Below are positions 1 through 10,900 of a stretch of 64,000 nucleotides of DNA, piece after piece. Origin of the DNA: Isochrysis galbana. Taxonomy: Eukaryota > Haptophyta > Isochrysidales > Isochrysidaceae. The notes below the pieces were generated by a model that saw only the letters and a list, made by a program, of their open reading frames with translations, did no database searches and was not told where the DNA came from. The position numbers were made by a program, and so were the translations under genes. The stretch is from assembly GCA_018136815.1 (NCBI GenBank), contig CM030935.1, forward strand, positions 4,911,691-4,975,690. The letters are read 5' to 3'. How positions within the stretch are numbered: the stretch's first letter is position 1; every line of letters begins with the position of its first letter.

Positions 1-1314
1 CCTGCAGACCAGCACAGCCAGAACCAGGCTCAGAAAGCCAGCGCCGCCGTGCAGCCACCCACTCAAGGACTCCCCGTGGGAGGTGGCAGCTCTGCTGCCA
101 CCCCCATGGTGGTAACTCCTACCATCTGTGCACCCCTCGGGGGCGGGCACATGACACAACAATCAATCCTAGGAGCTTTTGCTCCCTCCAACCAACAACC
201 AAACCCCACACCCAAATCGTATGCTCAAGCCGCGCATGGACACAAGGGGAAAGAGCCACACAAGCAAGCTCAGCAGCCACCAGCACAACAGCCACAACAA
301 CAGTCGCGCAAGCGAGCCGACCCACAGTCGGACCCGATGCCGACTCCCAACAACAACACCTCATTCGCCTCCCCTCCACCAGAGGAGGAAGAAGAACCCG
401 AAGATACCCCCTTTTTCATTCAGCTAGCTCAGCTAGCTGAGGACAAAAAGGACATTAAGAGTGAAGATGTAGCAACTTTCATGAAATTCCTACTCTCTAG
501 GCTGGAAGGCCTAGACGCTACGCCAGACGGGATGGACAAGGGCCGAAAGGGCCCTTGGATCTTCTATGTCGATGACGACGCCCACGACCAATTCAAGGCC
601 GCCTATGGCGACAAGTTGCAAACAGTACTCTCGGGAATCCCGCATGAGTTCGGAGTCACCTACGGCGCGTTAGCCGACTCAGCACCGCGCAAATCTAGCG
701 CAGTCCGGTCCTCCCTTAAGGAGGTAGCCACCTACATCGTTTTCCGCATCTTTGACCCAGTCAAAGCGTATAAAACCAAAACCCGTCACTTGGCTAGTGC
801 GTTGGAGCGCGAAGGCTTCCATGTTCTTAGGGGCAACCAACAACGAGTTAAGACCACCCTCGAGGGAATCACCAAAGTAGAAGCAGGAAAGCGCCCGATT
901 TGGCACTTCTACGTATACACGGACACGACGGCTCTAGGCCACCGCTTCCCTCGGACATTCCACGTGACCCTCGATGATGGGGAAAATTTCAACCTGGACT
1001 ATGCGGTCCGCTCATCGGTGGAATGCGTAACGCCGGAAGGCGACATAGCCATTCACGGCGACCCAGGGGGTTGTAAAGGATACGACAAGCCGTGGGCTAT
1101 CTCGTATTTACGCAAGAGTCAAGTCAGCTTTCGCCAATGTACGTGTGAGCAAGACAAGGCGAAAGCGGAACAACGCAAACGCCAACGCGAAGTAAGCAAC
1201 GCCATGGATTACAGGGCCCTTATGGGCCTTGGAGCGGCGGCACCTTGCCGCCGATCTGATAAACAAACTACAAGACTACAAGCCACGAGTCAGACCTCAC
1301 TTGTCATCATTTAG
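1..1314 (+). pseudogene. LINE ORF1-like protein fragment, 3' part lost
   Basis: The frame is open from the window edge, so the true start lies outside. The first 60 codons hold a GSSAATPM...TPTICAPLGGGH segment that recurs almost unchanged near 18.45 and 63.2 kb. A Pro/Gln-rich stretch follows, then an acidic EEEEPEDTP linker, then a folded part of about 250 residues. That part resembles the N-terminal region of the LINE on the minus strand at 26-28.4 kb: both have GPW, a YGD turn, a 'HFYVYTDTT'/'HLYVSAGQG' strand, NYAIR/LDYAVR, HGxxxGCKG and a CxCEQ end. The homologous copy continues into CCCH fingers and an endonuclease. Here homology stops near residue 400, and the last ~20 codons are read through hAT-derived DNA (from 1255) to the stop at 1312-1314. 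I therefore call it a broken copy. Nucleic-acid binding is inferred from the family. Confidence 0.75.
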
Positions 1315-1806
1315 CACGTGTCACGTTGGTGGTACCAGAGCATCAATGCTCAATGCGCACACTGGAGCTGATCGGACAACGAATTCATTCGCACGCCTCC
1401 AAGCATGCACTTCAATAACAAAAACACGCGCTCACACGACGCGGAAGTTAGGAGACAAAGCAAAAGAAATACGGAATACGGGCACCTCGCGACCAAGCTG
1501 GAAGCTGAGAGTGGTTTGCCCTCCACTAGCCACCAACTCCAACTCATGAATGATGGAGGATACGTGAAAAGCTGCGGTTTTGTCGCGCGTCACGCGTCGC
1601 GGGAATTTCGCGCTAGTCATTCCCGACTTCCCGACCCCCCCCCTAAATAGTAGTATATTTATTGCCCATCGACCCCCGTCCCCCCCTTGGTATTGTGTCC
1701 ATGTCCCTTAGACGGCCCCAAATTTCGCGAAATTTCGAACGAAATCGACGCTCGGAAAATGAGCCCAAATTTCGAAAAAAATTTCCGAAATCCTGGCCCG
1801 TCCCTA
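1255..1806. mobile_element. Truncated non-coding hAT element, right terminus intact
   Basis: This stretch is the reverse complement of most of the hAT element at 22663-23521 and shares long near-identical runs with it. It ends at 1806 with the same terminal sequence, read from outside as TAGGGACGGGCCAGGATTTC. Its other end is missing: homology stops at about 1255, where LINE ORF1 sequence begins. No coding frame is supported. The two copies are about 21 kb apart in inverted orientation. Confidence 0.8.
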
Positions 1807-1900
1807 CTAGTACCTAGTATACCCAATTAAATTCCAATTACCTGTAGCATATCCTACAAGGCGCACACGCGCTCACGGTGCGTCTTGGTCTTGGGGTTTT

Positions 1901-1955
1901 GGCGTGACGTCATCACCGGGCACCGGGCCCGCAAAGGGCTGATTTCGACGCGGTG
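1901..1955. repeat. Dispersed repeat shared with 36.45 kb
   Basis: GCGTGACGTCATCACCGG followed by GCCCGCAAAGGGCTGATTTC recurs at about 36448-36505, with a short insertion here. It lies in a 540-base stretch (1807-2345) with no convincing gene. Just downstream, 1985-2050 has GA/CT-rich partial repeats (GTCTCAG, GACGAAAGG). The repeat's origin is unknown. Confidence 0.6.
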
Positions 1956-2345
1956 TGCGGCCCGGGCCCGGATGGGACGAAAGGTCTCAGGTCTCAGGTC
2001 GTCAGGTTTGGAGACCTTCGACTGACGAAAGGACCTTTGAAAGCCTTTCATCAGGTAAAAAAATACTCCAAGCTAGCGTTAACCCTAGTATGTGCCAAAA
2101 ATGGACTTTTGGGGGGCTGATGAATCAGCTTCGGGTGCTGTTTAGCACTCAATTTTTCGACTAGGCGGACTGTACATAGTAGTACATAGGCGGGAAAGAA
2201 CCCCCTAAGAGTCATGACACTAGTGTAGGGAGATTACACTCTAATTCTGAGCAGTGAAAACGGCGAAATTGCAAATCGCCCTAAAAATCACCAAAAACCC
2301 CCGACTACGGCAGAAGACACCGATGACAAGCGAAAAAGCACAGGG

Positions 2346-2981
2346 ATGTTCCGATCGAAGACCTTGGGCTGGTGGTTTGGTGGCTGGTACATCGTAATCG
2401 TCTTCATGACGCTCTGCCCGCGCAACTTGCCCGCCTTCTCCATCCTCACTTCCGAGGGAGAAAGGTCGCGGGCCCCTTCACAGTCTGGGAGGGGAGGCTC
2501 AGGAAGAGTCTGCGTGCCGGCAGTGGCGGGCATGGGGAGTGCGGGTGGGTGGGTGGTCCGTCACATGTCCAACAGCGACCATCCTTACCCGGTGTTGATG
2601 AGCGAGCTTGCTGATTTTGAGGAGGCTCTAGCCTGTGGGGCTCACGATTTAACGGATGACTATGCCTTCTCTACGCACAGCCGCAGCATGGCTTCATACA
2701 AGTGGGCCAAGATCTACTTGCAACCGTGGCAACACCTTTGTTGGGCAGCCATGCGCCTGGTCTCAATGCATTGCTCGGCCTCTGGGTGCGAGCATTCTTG
2801 GTCAGTTGAGGGATGGATACACTCTAAGAAGCGCAATCGTCTGGGCCAAAAAACGGTTGATAGGCTTGTGAGGTCCCACACCAATTTGTTGTTGGACTCT
2901 AGTCTTGAAGATTGGAAGTCTGCTGTGTTACCGTGGGAGTTGGACATGGTTCCCGAGGATCCCGAGTCCGAGCTTGAGTGA
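2346..2981 (+). pseudogene. hAT transposase C-terminal part (dimerisation domain)
   Basis: Only the C-terminal part of a hAT transposase is visible. From about residue 75 the frame reads like the hATC dimerisation region: a helical LxxFEEALACGAHDLTDDYAF segment, YKWAKIYLQPW, then the hallmark CSASGCEHSWSVEGWIHSKK with RNRLGQKTVDRLVRSHTN, ending in LEDWKSAVLPWELDM. The RNase H-like catalytic core and DNA-binding N-terminus are absent, so this is a remnant. The first ~70 codons do not resemble the family and are probably not coding. The paralogue at 22.6-23.9 kb shares the same blocks. A third fragment lies inverted at 3.4-3.7 kb. Confidence 0.8.
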
Positions 2982-2984
2982 ATG

Positions 2985-3400
2985 TGTTGGTGTGAATGAG
3001 AAAGAGAAAGCCAATATAAGCTGATAATGTCTTGCTATGGAGCCTTGGGGCTGATAAATAGCTGATAGAGGTCTGTAAGCTGATATAAGCTGATATCGGT
3101 CATCCGCTCCCTCAACTGATGTAAGTAAGCTGACAAGCTGATGCCCCAACACTGTCTAAAACCAAGCATCGTAGACGAATTTATGATAGGGAGGTCTGCC
3201 CATACCTAGGAGGGGTCCCATTTCAGATCCGGAGGCCCCCTGGGGCCCTCCTAGGGCCCCTAGGGGCTCCCAATATATAGCCATATGTACTAAAAACATG
3301 TTGACCGTCCTCCTGGAGGACTAGGCGCCTACTAGGGTTAAATGTCTATAAGAATAGTAAGTACATAGAACATATTAGTCGTATTAGCTATTAGCTAACT
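2985..3400. other. Intergenic stretch with AGCTGATA-type repeats
   Basis: AGCTGATA and close variants recur irregularly at 3015-3150. At 3180-3290 there is a C/G-rich tract built around CCTAGG and GGCCCC. It separates two hAT fragments of opposite orientation. No gene is seen. Confidence 0.5.
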
Positions 3401-3403
3401 AAT

Positions 3404-3669
3404 CATCACCATCCTCAGGTTCAAGTTCTTCTGTGACCATCTCTAACTCCCACGGCAACACATGACTATGCCAATCTTCAAGTGATTTTCCTGCAGTAAT
3501 AGGTTGGTGTGACATCGGACCAACCTTTCAACAGTGGTCAGTGGTTTGACCTAGCCTATTACTCTTCTTCGAATGAATCCAATCTTCACAACTGACCATG
3601 AGCGCTCACATGCGGATGCCGAGCAACTAAGCGCTAGGAGCCGACATGCTGCTCATTGCCGGTGAGGGA
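3404..3669 (-). pseudogene. Decayed hAT dimerisation-domain fragment
   Basis: Reading the minus strand gives WIHSKKSNRLGQTT, a degraded segment, then SLEDWHSHVLPWELEMVTEE and an acidic end, with stop codons and frame breaks in front. This matches the C-terminus of the hAT remnant at 2346-2981 (WIHSKKRNRLGQKT ... SLEDWKSAVLPWELDM) but on the opposite strand. The two lie tail to tail about 420 bases apart. It is too short and too broken to encode a product. Confidence 0.7.
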
Positions 3670-4934
3670 AAGAGGGGACAAGTAGATTGTCGCATTCATC
3701 CTAGATGATGCGATTTCCAGGCTCTTATTTCCAGGTTCTTCGCCGTGCGGCCACACGGTGAAGCTCAGGTACATCTAGGTTGGTATAGTGTTCGTCCCTA
3801 GCGATCTAGAATTCGAGTTCTCGTTTCGTTCCTTCTAGCCTGTTTGTTAGGTCTAGATTCTAGGTTTCCTCCTTTCGGGTAATCTTGACCCAAAGGAGCC
3901 AGGTCGCCAGGGGTCGCCTGTCGCTCGCTGCGCGCTTGTCTCAGGCTCTCGGGTTGACCTTCAGGAGGCTTGTTTAGCTTCTCGCAAGGCTTGTCGTTTC
4001 TGGTTGGGTTCCGGCTCTTTCATGGGACTTGCTCACTCTCGTTGTCGGCCCAGTGGGGACGACCCAAGAGAGAGTGTGCGAGCTCCAATTTTGGCGCCTC
4101 GGCAGTCAGAAGTTCGAAAGCGCCGGGGGGGATGGAACCGCGGCCGCCGCTTGGGGGCCGTCGGCCGTTTGCGACTCGGCAGAGAGGAGAAGGGGCCGCG
4201 CGGGGGGAGGGGGGGGGGAAGGCCCTTCTATTCTTAGACGTTCCCCCCCCGCCCCCCCCTTCCCCCCCCCCCCCCCCCCCCGCGGCGCTTCGTCGGCGCC
4301 CCTTCCCCCTTCTCTTCCCCCCCCCCCTCCCCCCCCCCCCCCCCTCTTCCCTCTCTTCCCTCTCTCCTCTCTCTCCTTCCCCCCCCTCGCCCTCCTCTTT
4401 TCCCTCTCTCCCCTCCCCAACTCTCCTCCCTCCCTCCTCCCCTCCTCTCTCCTCCCCTCCCCAACTCTCCTCCCTCCCTCCTCCCCTCCTCTCTCCTCCC
4501 CTCCCCAACTCTCCTCCCTCCCTCCTCCCCTCCTCTCTCCTCCCCTCCCCAACTCTCCTCCCTCCCTCCTCCCCTCCTCTCTCCTCCCCTCCCCAACTCT
4601 CCTCCCTCCCCCTCTCCCCTCCCCTCCTCTCTTCCCTCTCTCCTCCCCGCTCTCTTCTCTCTCTCGGGCTCCCTCCCCCCCAAGGCCACCCCCCGTCCTG
4701 CTCCCCCCCACCCCACCCCACCCATCGCGCGCGCTTCTCCCTCCCCTCCCCTCCCCGCCCTCCTCTCTCTCCTACCCCTTCCCCCGTTGCCTCCCCCCCC
4801 CGCCCCGTCTCCTCTCTCCAGCCCTACCCCCCTCCCCTCCCTCCCCCCTCTCCCCTCCCCCCCCCTCCTTCTCCCCCCTCCCCCCCCCCCCCCAACCGCT
4901 TTTTCCGCCCCCCCACCCCCCTCTTCCTTCTCCG
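3670..4934. repeat. Upstream region of the deubiquitinase gene: C/T-rich tract with a 44-nt minisatellite
   Basis: From about 4235 to 4920 the top strand is almost only C and T, with runs of C up to about 20. At 4417-4610 a 44-nt unit starting CCAACTCTCC is repeated about four and a half times. Proline/serine-rich frames across it are products of composition. The tract ends just before the chosen start codon at 4935, so it is probably 5' UTR or promoter. Nothing gene-like is seen at 3670-4200. Confidence 0.6.
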
Positions 4935-7900
4935 ATGGACGACGACCCCCTCTCTCCCCTCCTCTCCTGCCTCTCCCTCACCTCCTCGCCCGCGCCCCTC
5001 CCACCCCTCCCGCCCAGACCCCTCTCACCACACCAGAGGAAGCAGCTGCTTGATGCCATCTCCGACCGGGCGGCGCAGCTCGCCGATCCCGCCGCTTCCG
5101 CATACCCTCTCTCCGCCAGGCTGCGCGCGCTCGCTGCGCTCGTCGACGGCGGTGCTCCGCTCTGGCGTTCGCTCCTCGCTGCCGACGCGGAGGGCACACC
5201 GCCCGAGCTGGCGGACCTGGCGGTGCGGCTCGCTCCCAGTGCCTTACCGATGCTTGCGACGCTGCGGGCCTCCGCCGACGGCGCGGAGGCGCTCCCCGAC
5301 GCGCTTCGCTTGCTCATCTGCCTCTCGGCGGCCGGCGCCTTCCGCGCGGGTGCGCCCACACAGGGAGAGCTCGCCGAGGCGGCCTGCGCCGCGGCTGCTG
5401 ACGCGTTCGGCCGCCTCGAGGGCGCCTCGGCGCCGCTCCGCTCAGAGGAGGCGTACGGCGTGCTCTCGGCGGCCTTCAGCTCGCTCGCGCTGCTGCTGCC
5501 GCCGAGCATCGCGCCGGCCGACCTGGAGGAGACCACCTTCCGCGAGCTGCTCCCCGCGCGCCTCGCGCTGCTTGTGGCGGCGCTCGGCCGCTCGCCCGTG
5601 CTCATGGTACGGCTCCGCGCCATCAAGGAGGCAGTGGCCGTGGTCGAGCAGGCGCGCACGTTGGGCATGCGCGGCGGGCTGCTGGCGCACACCGCGCGAC
5701 AGCTCGCCGAGGCGGGCTTCGCGCTCGCGCTCCTCGGCCCACTCGCCCACGAGGAGGTGCTCGCGCGCGCCGCGCCCGTGCTGCTGCTGCTGCGCGAGCA
5801 GCGCGCGCTCGGTGCGAGCGTGCTGCGCACGCTTTGGCACGCATGCGCGCGGCTGCCGCCTACCGTCTCGATGCGGCTCGCCTCCATCCTGTGCGACGTC
5901 GTCGCACCCACCCGCGCCGATGACGCACTGCGTGAGGCGCTCATTGACGCGGTCGCGGCAGAGTGCTCCGTGCGCAGCGGCGGCAGCGGCGGCACCGACG
6001 AGCCCGACGCGCCGCTCGCCGCCGATGGCGAGAGCGCCGCGCCCGCTCGCTCGCTCGGTGTCGCCTCTGCGCTGGCTGCACTAGCGCCCATCTTCACCTC
6101 GGCCGCCCCACCCGCCGCCGCCCGCTTCGCCCTCCTCCTCCTGCGGCTGATCGCCGTGTCGGACCGCGGAGGCAGCGGCGCGCCCGAGGCGCTCGCCGAG
6201 CTGCGCCGCTGCCTTGTCGCGCACCTGCGCCGCGGGCCGCCGGCGCTACGCACCTCCGCGCTGGCCGCCTTTTGCCGCCCGCTGCAGCGCGCGTGCGGCC
6301 TGCCTACCACAGCGGCGGATGCGGAGGGCGGTGGCTACCGCAGCGCGCATACTTCACGCACCGATGGCGCGACGCCTCAGGGTGGGCGCCGTTCGGCCGA
6401 GCCCACCTCGGCCGCCAACGGCCAGGCCGCCGACACGGCTGACGCTGCGGCAGCCGCCGACGCCGCCGAGGGCTGGCTGCCACCCACGCTTGCGGCGGCC
6501 GCCGACGAGTTGTCGCTCACTGTCGCCATGGGGTTGGTGCTCGCGGTCGGAGGCCCGTCCGAGGATGCAGACGGCCAGCACTCGTGGTGCCACGACGCGT
6601 TGGGCGTGGCGGCGGCCGGCGGCTCGGAACCGCCTGCCGCCGGTGCGGCCGGTGCAGCTGCACCCGCCCCACTCCTCGTGCAAGCAGAGGCCAAGATTGG
6701 GCTGCTCGACCTCGCGCACGCACTCATCTGCGCCCCCCGTGCATCCACTCGTGAGCGAGGCGAAGCGCCCTCCGCCGATAGCGCGCCGCAGCGCCGGCAG
6801 CGGGCGCGCTCTAAGAGCCTCGGCGGGATGGCGCTTCTCTCGCCCTTGCCCTCACCGCAGCCCTCGGAGCGTACCTCAAACGTCTCGGTGGGACTCGACC
6901 GCTTCCCCTGCGCGTCCGCCTCCGAGCCGCCGCTCAGCACCCCCGAGCGCATGCCGCGCACCGCCACCTTCGCGTCACCGCTGGCCAGTCGCGCTGTGGC
7001 CGATGTGCGCCGCTTTGCCCACCGTTCGCTCGCCGACGAGCCGCCCGGGGCCGCCGCGGACGGCGGCGAGGAGAACTCGCGGCTGATCTGGGCAACCGGT
7101 GGCGCCACTGCCGGTCGATCGCTCCCGCCCGCGCTCGAGGACCTATATGGCCGTCTCTCCTTCTACGGCCTCCTCTGCGCCAAGCTGCGCGGCGTCATCT
7201 CTCGCACGTCCCTGGACACGGCGTGGGCCGCGATGCAGTCCGAAGCCGAGCGCGAGGCGATGCTTCTGTGGCTGCCCTCTGTGCTGCCGTACGTGACACC
7301 CGAGGTGCGCCCCGCCCGCACCCTCTGCAGCCTTGCCCGCCCCCTCTGCCGCCGCGCCCGCCCGTCCGCCCCGCCCACCCCTCGCGCCCCGGCCCCCCAT
7401 CACTGCAGGCACTTGAGCGCGCTTTCCTCGACTACTCTCTTGGCAGCATGCGGCCCTCGACCCTCGGCCTCCGCCAGTATGCGGCGTTCGAGTGCCTCTT
7501 TCGCCGATTTCATGTCGCCAAGGGTGGTCTGCGCTCTGTCCCAATCGACGAGAGCGGCGGCGCCCTCGCGTCAACGCCGCCTGCCACTCCGACTTCTGCG
7601 ACGGCAACCTCGGGCCGTTTCCTCTCACGCCTATGGAGGCTTCGCCGTGCCCCACCCGAGGCGACGGCCGAGCTTGCCACGCTGCGTGCGGAGGTGATGC
7701 CGTCCGCGCTCGCGGGCATCGACGCGCTCTGGCGCCTAATCCTCTGCGCACCCGAGGCGACGTGCCGCTCCGCAATGCCCCTACTTGTGCAGCTGCACCT
7801 ACGCCCCGCGCCGACCCTCGACGTGGCCGTTGTGCGGCACGAGCTGATGCAGGGGTGCATTCATGCGCTTCGCCTGCTTTGCGACGATCGCGTTGCGAGC

Positions 7901-10900
7901 TCTGCTGCCGAGGCGGTTGCCGCTGAGCCGCACAATTGGCATCGGGCATCCGAGCCGCTCGTTACTGGCCATGCAGGGCGCACACCCTCAAGCACGGCGA
8001 GTCTACGCGCCATGCTCCTCCTCGAACTCCTCTCTGAATTCATGAGTGCATGCGGTGAGAGCCGCAAACTGCTCCCCCACCGCGCCTCATGGCGCGGCCT
8101 CACGACGCGCGTCAGCATCACCATAGACACAGGCGAGGACTCCCCTGGTGCCGGACTGCAGAAGCCCGACGAGGCCATGCTCCTGCCCTACGCTAACGGC
8201 GCGTTGCAGGGTGCGAGCGACGACGAGGCCAAGGGCCGCTGGTCGCGCAGCCTGGCCGGCTCAGGCGAGGGCTCGCCAATTCATGGTGCCTTCGCCGCCC
8301 CCGAGCGGCCCGGCGCGAGGCAGCTCCCGCTGTCGCCCCTTGTCCACTACGGCGGCCAGCCGCCACGGCCAGCATCCGCGCCGCCACGGCCCGCCGCGGC
8401 GCCGCCGCCGCTCGCAATCCATGCACCACCGCTTGTCACCTCGTCCGCCTCCGGCGGCGCCGTTGGCATCGGCTTTCCGGGCGGCGGCGTCCTGCGGCGC
8501 GTGGCGACATACCTGCCGGCGGCGCTCCCGGGCTGCGGCGGCTCGGAGAAGGCGATTGCGGAGCGGGCCGAGAGCGATAGGGCCGCATGCTCGTCCAACG
8601 ACAACGGCACCGAGCGGCCGACCGCGAGCAGATCGCACAGCGCCGCTGAAGCTAGTCCGGGCGGCGTCAGCGCTCTTGTGGTTGAGCTGCTGTGCCACGA
8701 GAACATGACCGTCGGTGAGCTGCGCCGGCGGCTCAAACGAAAGCTCGTCGAGCTCGGCCAGCCCAAGCCGAGCTACCGGGCGATGGAGCTCCGTCTGCCC
8801 GCCGGCGCGACCGCGCACGCCATCGATGTTGCCGCGCCGGTGAGCGGCGATGCCATTTTCGGGGAGGAGTGGGAAGTGCTTCGCGGAGAGACGCGCACCC
8901 TCGCCGAGGTGGGCCTCGCCCGCGACGGCCGGCTGCGGCTCAAGCTGTTGGGGACACCCATGGCGCGCACGAAGCAGTCCGCCGACAGCAGGCGCGCCCT
9001 TCCCGCGCAGCTCCTCTGCTCGTCAATCGAGTACGGACCAGTGCTCTTCGACGTCATCCGCACCTTTGGGCGCGCCTCTCCGGCCGTGGCGTCGCAGGCG
9101 TGGGACCTGCTGATGCGCAGCCCGACAGTGCAAGGCCGCCTGTTTTCAATCCGGTCGCCCGCCAACGTGGACTGGTACGCCGAGCTGCGCGCGCTCGACA
9201 CGGCGCCGCTGCACGTCCTCTACCTGCTGCAAGCCGTGCGCGCGCACCTGACCCCCGCACGCGCTGACGCCAGCGCCGAGGCGCCACCTGGCATCGATGC
9301 CGTTGACGAGGACATGTGGAGCGCCGCCTTCATGCGCCACGGCTTCGCACCTACGTTTGAGGCCTTTGTGGCTGTCGCCAAGGCTGCGCCCCCTCGGGAC
9401 GCAGCTGGCGCAGCGCTCCTCGCCACGCTCCTCGCCATCGTGCGCGTGTGCCTGGCCGCTTATCTGCAAGGGGGTGAGAGCGCCGACAGCGGGAGCCCGC
9501 CCATGGTGAGCCGTGTGGGGGTCAGCGGCGATGGCAGCACGCCGCTGCACGCGAGCTCCCCTTCGTGCGCAAGCTCGCCGGGCCGCCCGCTGCCCAAGCT
9601 CGTCGACCAGCTCGCCACACCACGGCTGCAGAGCCTCACCGTGCCAACGGCGGCAGACGATATCCTTTCCGCCATTGCCCTGCCGGCTGGTCCGGCCACG
9701 CCGGCAGGCTTGCTTAGCGACGAGGGGCGCCACCTGTGGCGGGTTGCGCAGCTGTTGTTGTCGCTTATTGTGCGCGGTGGGGCCGCCGAGCCGGTGGCTC
9801 GGCACGCGGATGGCTTTGACGCGATGGGTCGTGCCTGCCGCACATCAATCGTCTCGAGCCCCGCGGAAAGCAGTGGCTACAACGCTAGCGGCGCCGTGAT
9901 GAGCGCGGAGCTGCGGCGGGCGGTAAAGCTTGATGCCCTGCGCCTGCTCAACGCCATTGCGTGCGCGCATCCACACATGGTTCTGTCCTTGCTCGAGGCC
10001 AATGACCTGGCGCCGGCGCTCGGGGAAAGCCTACTTATCACGGCGGACGCGCGGACGAGGAGGCAGGTGCGCGTCAGTCTTTCGTGGGGTCGGTGCGACC
10101 CAGCCGTTGTCGTACGCCTCCATCCCCCCCCCCCCTTTGCTGAAGGCGTGCATCTTCTTGTGGGACTTGTGCTCCGTGACGCCCAAGGCCATACTCCCCG
10201 TGCTCGCAATGATCGAGGGCCTCATGCCTGCCGCGGTCGCGCACGCCACTCACGGCGCGCAGTACTGGGACCTGTGGGAGAGGTTGCTCTCGTCTCATGC
10301 CGGTGTCGACGGGGAGCACGCATGCGCCGATGCGCTCTTGGCCACCGTCATCTCTCACGTCACATCGGCTTCGCTCTCGGATCGGAGTCGCTCTCGTCCT
10401 GCCGTGGGCGCCGCGGCTCCCATAGAGCCAGACGTTATCATGGGCCCGCTGAAGCTCCTGCGAACACAAGTGTGTCCGTGCAACGACGCTCACTTCCTGC
10501 TCGCACCTCGCCGCGGCACGCATCGCCCTCATCATGCAGTTGTTGCAAGACTTTAACATCTCTCCCGCCCTACTGCCTCGCGTGAGTATCCTTACCGCTC
10601 TGCCTGCGCCCGTGTCGACTGCAGGTGCGCACATCTCGTCGTTGCGCCGACCGCTTAGCCGATACCCTTCCGATGCTCTACTCGACGTGCCTTGTCCCTA
10701 CCGGCTTGCGCCAGCCACCGGCTTCGGTGCGCACGGCAACCGCTGCGCTGCTCTCGGCAGCTGCGGCCAGCTCAGCGGCTTGCATAAGCGCGTTGCTACC
10801 CCACTTTAACGCGGCACACGAGCGCTGTGCTTCCGCCAGCGCAGCCACCTCGCCTCGCGGTGGCAACTGGGGCGTCGACCCGGCGGAGGGCACCCGCCGC

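Noticed and set aside
3970..4934. Pro/Ser-rich N-terminal extension of the deubiquitinase frame and Glu/Gly-rich minus-strand frames
   Set aside because: They arise from C/T homopolymer tracts and a minisatellite; the gene-like composition starts at the ATG at 4935.
4772..6310. 512-residue minus-strand Ser/Ala/Arg-rich frame
   Set aside because: Antisense shadow of the first deubiquitinase exon.
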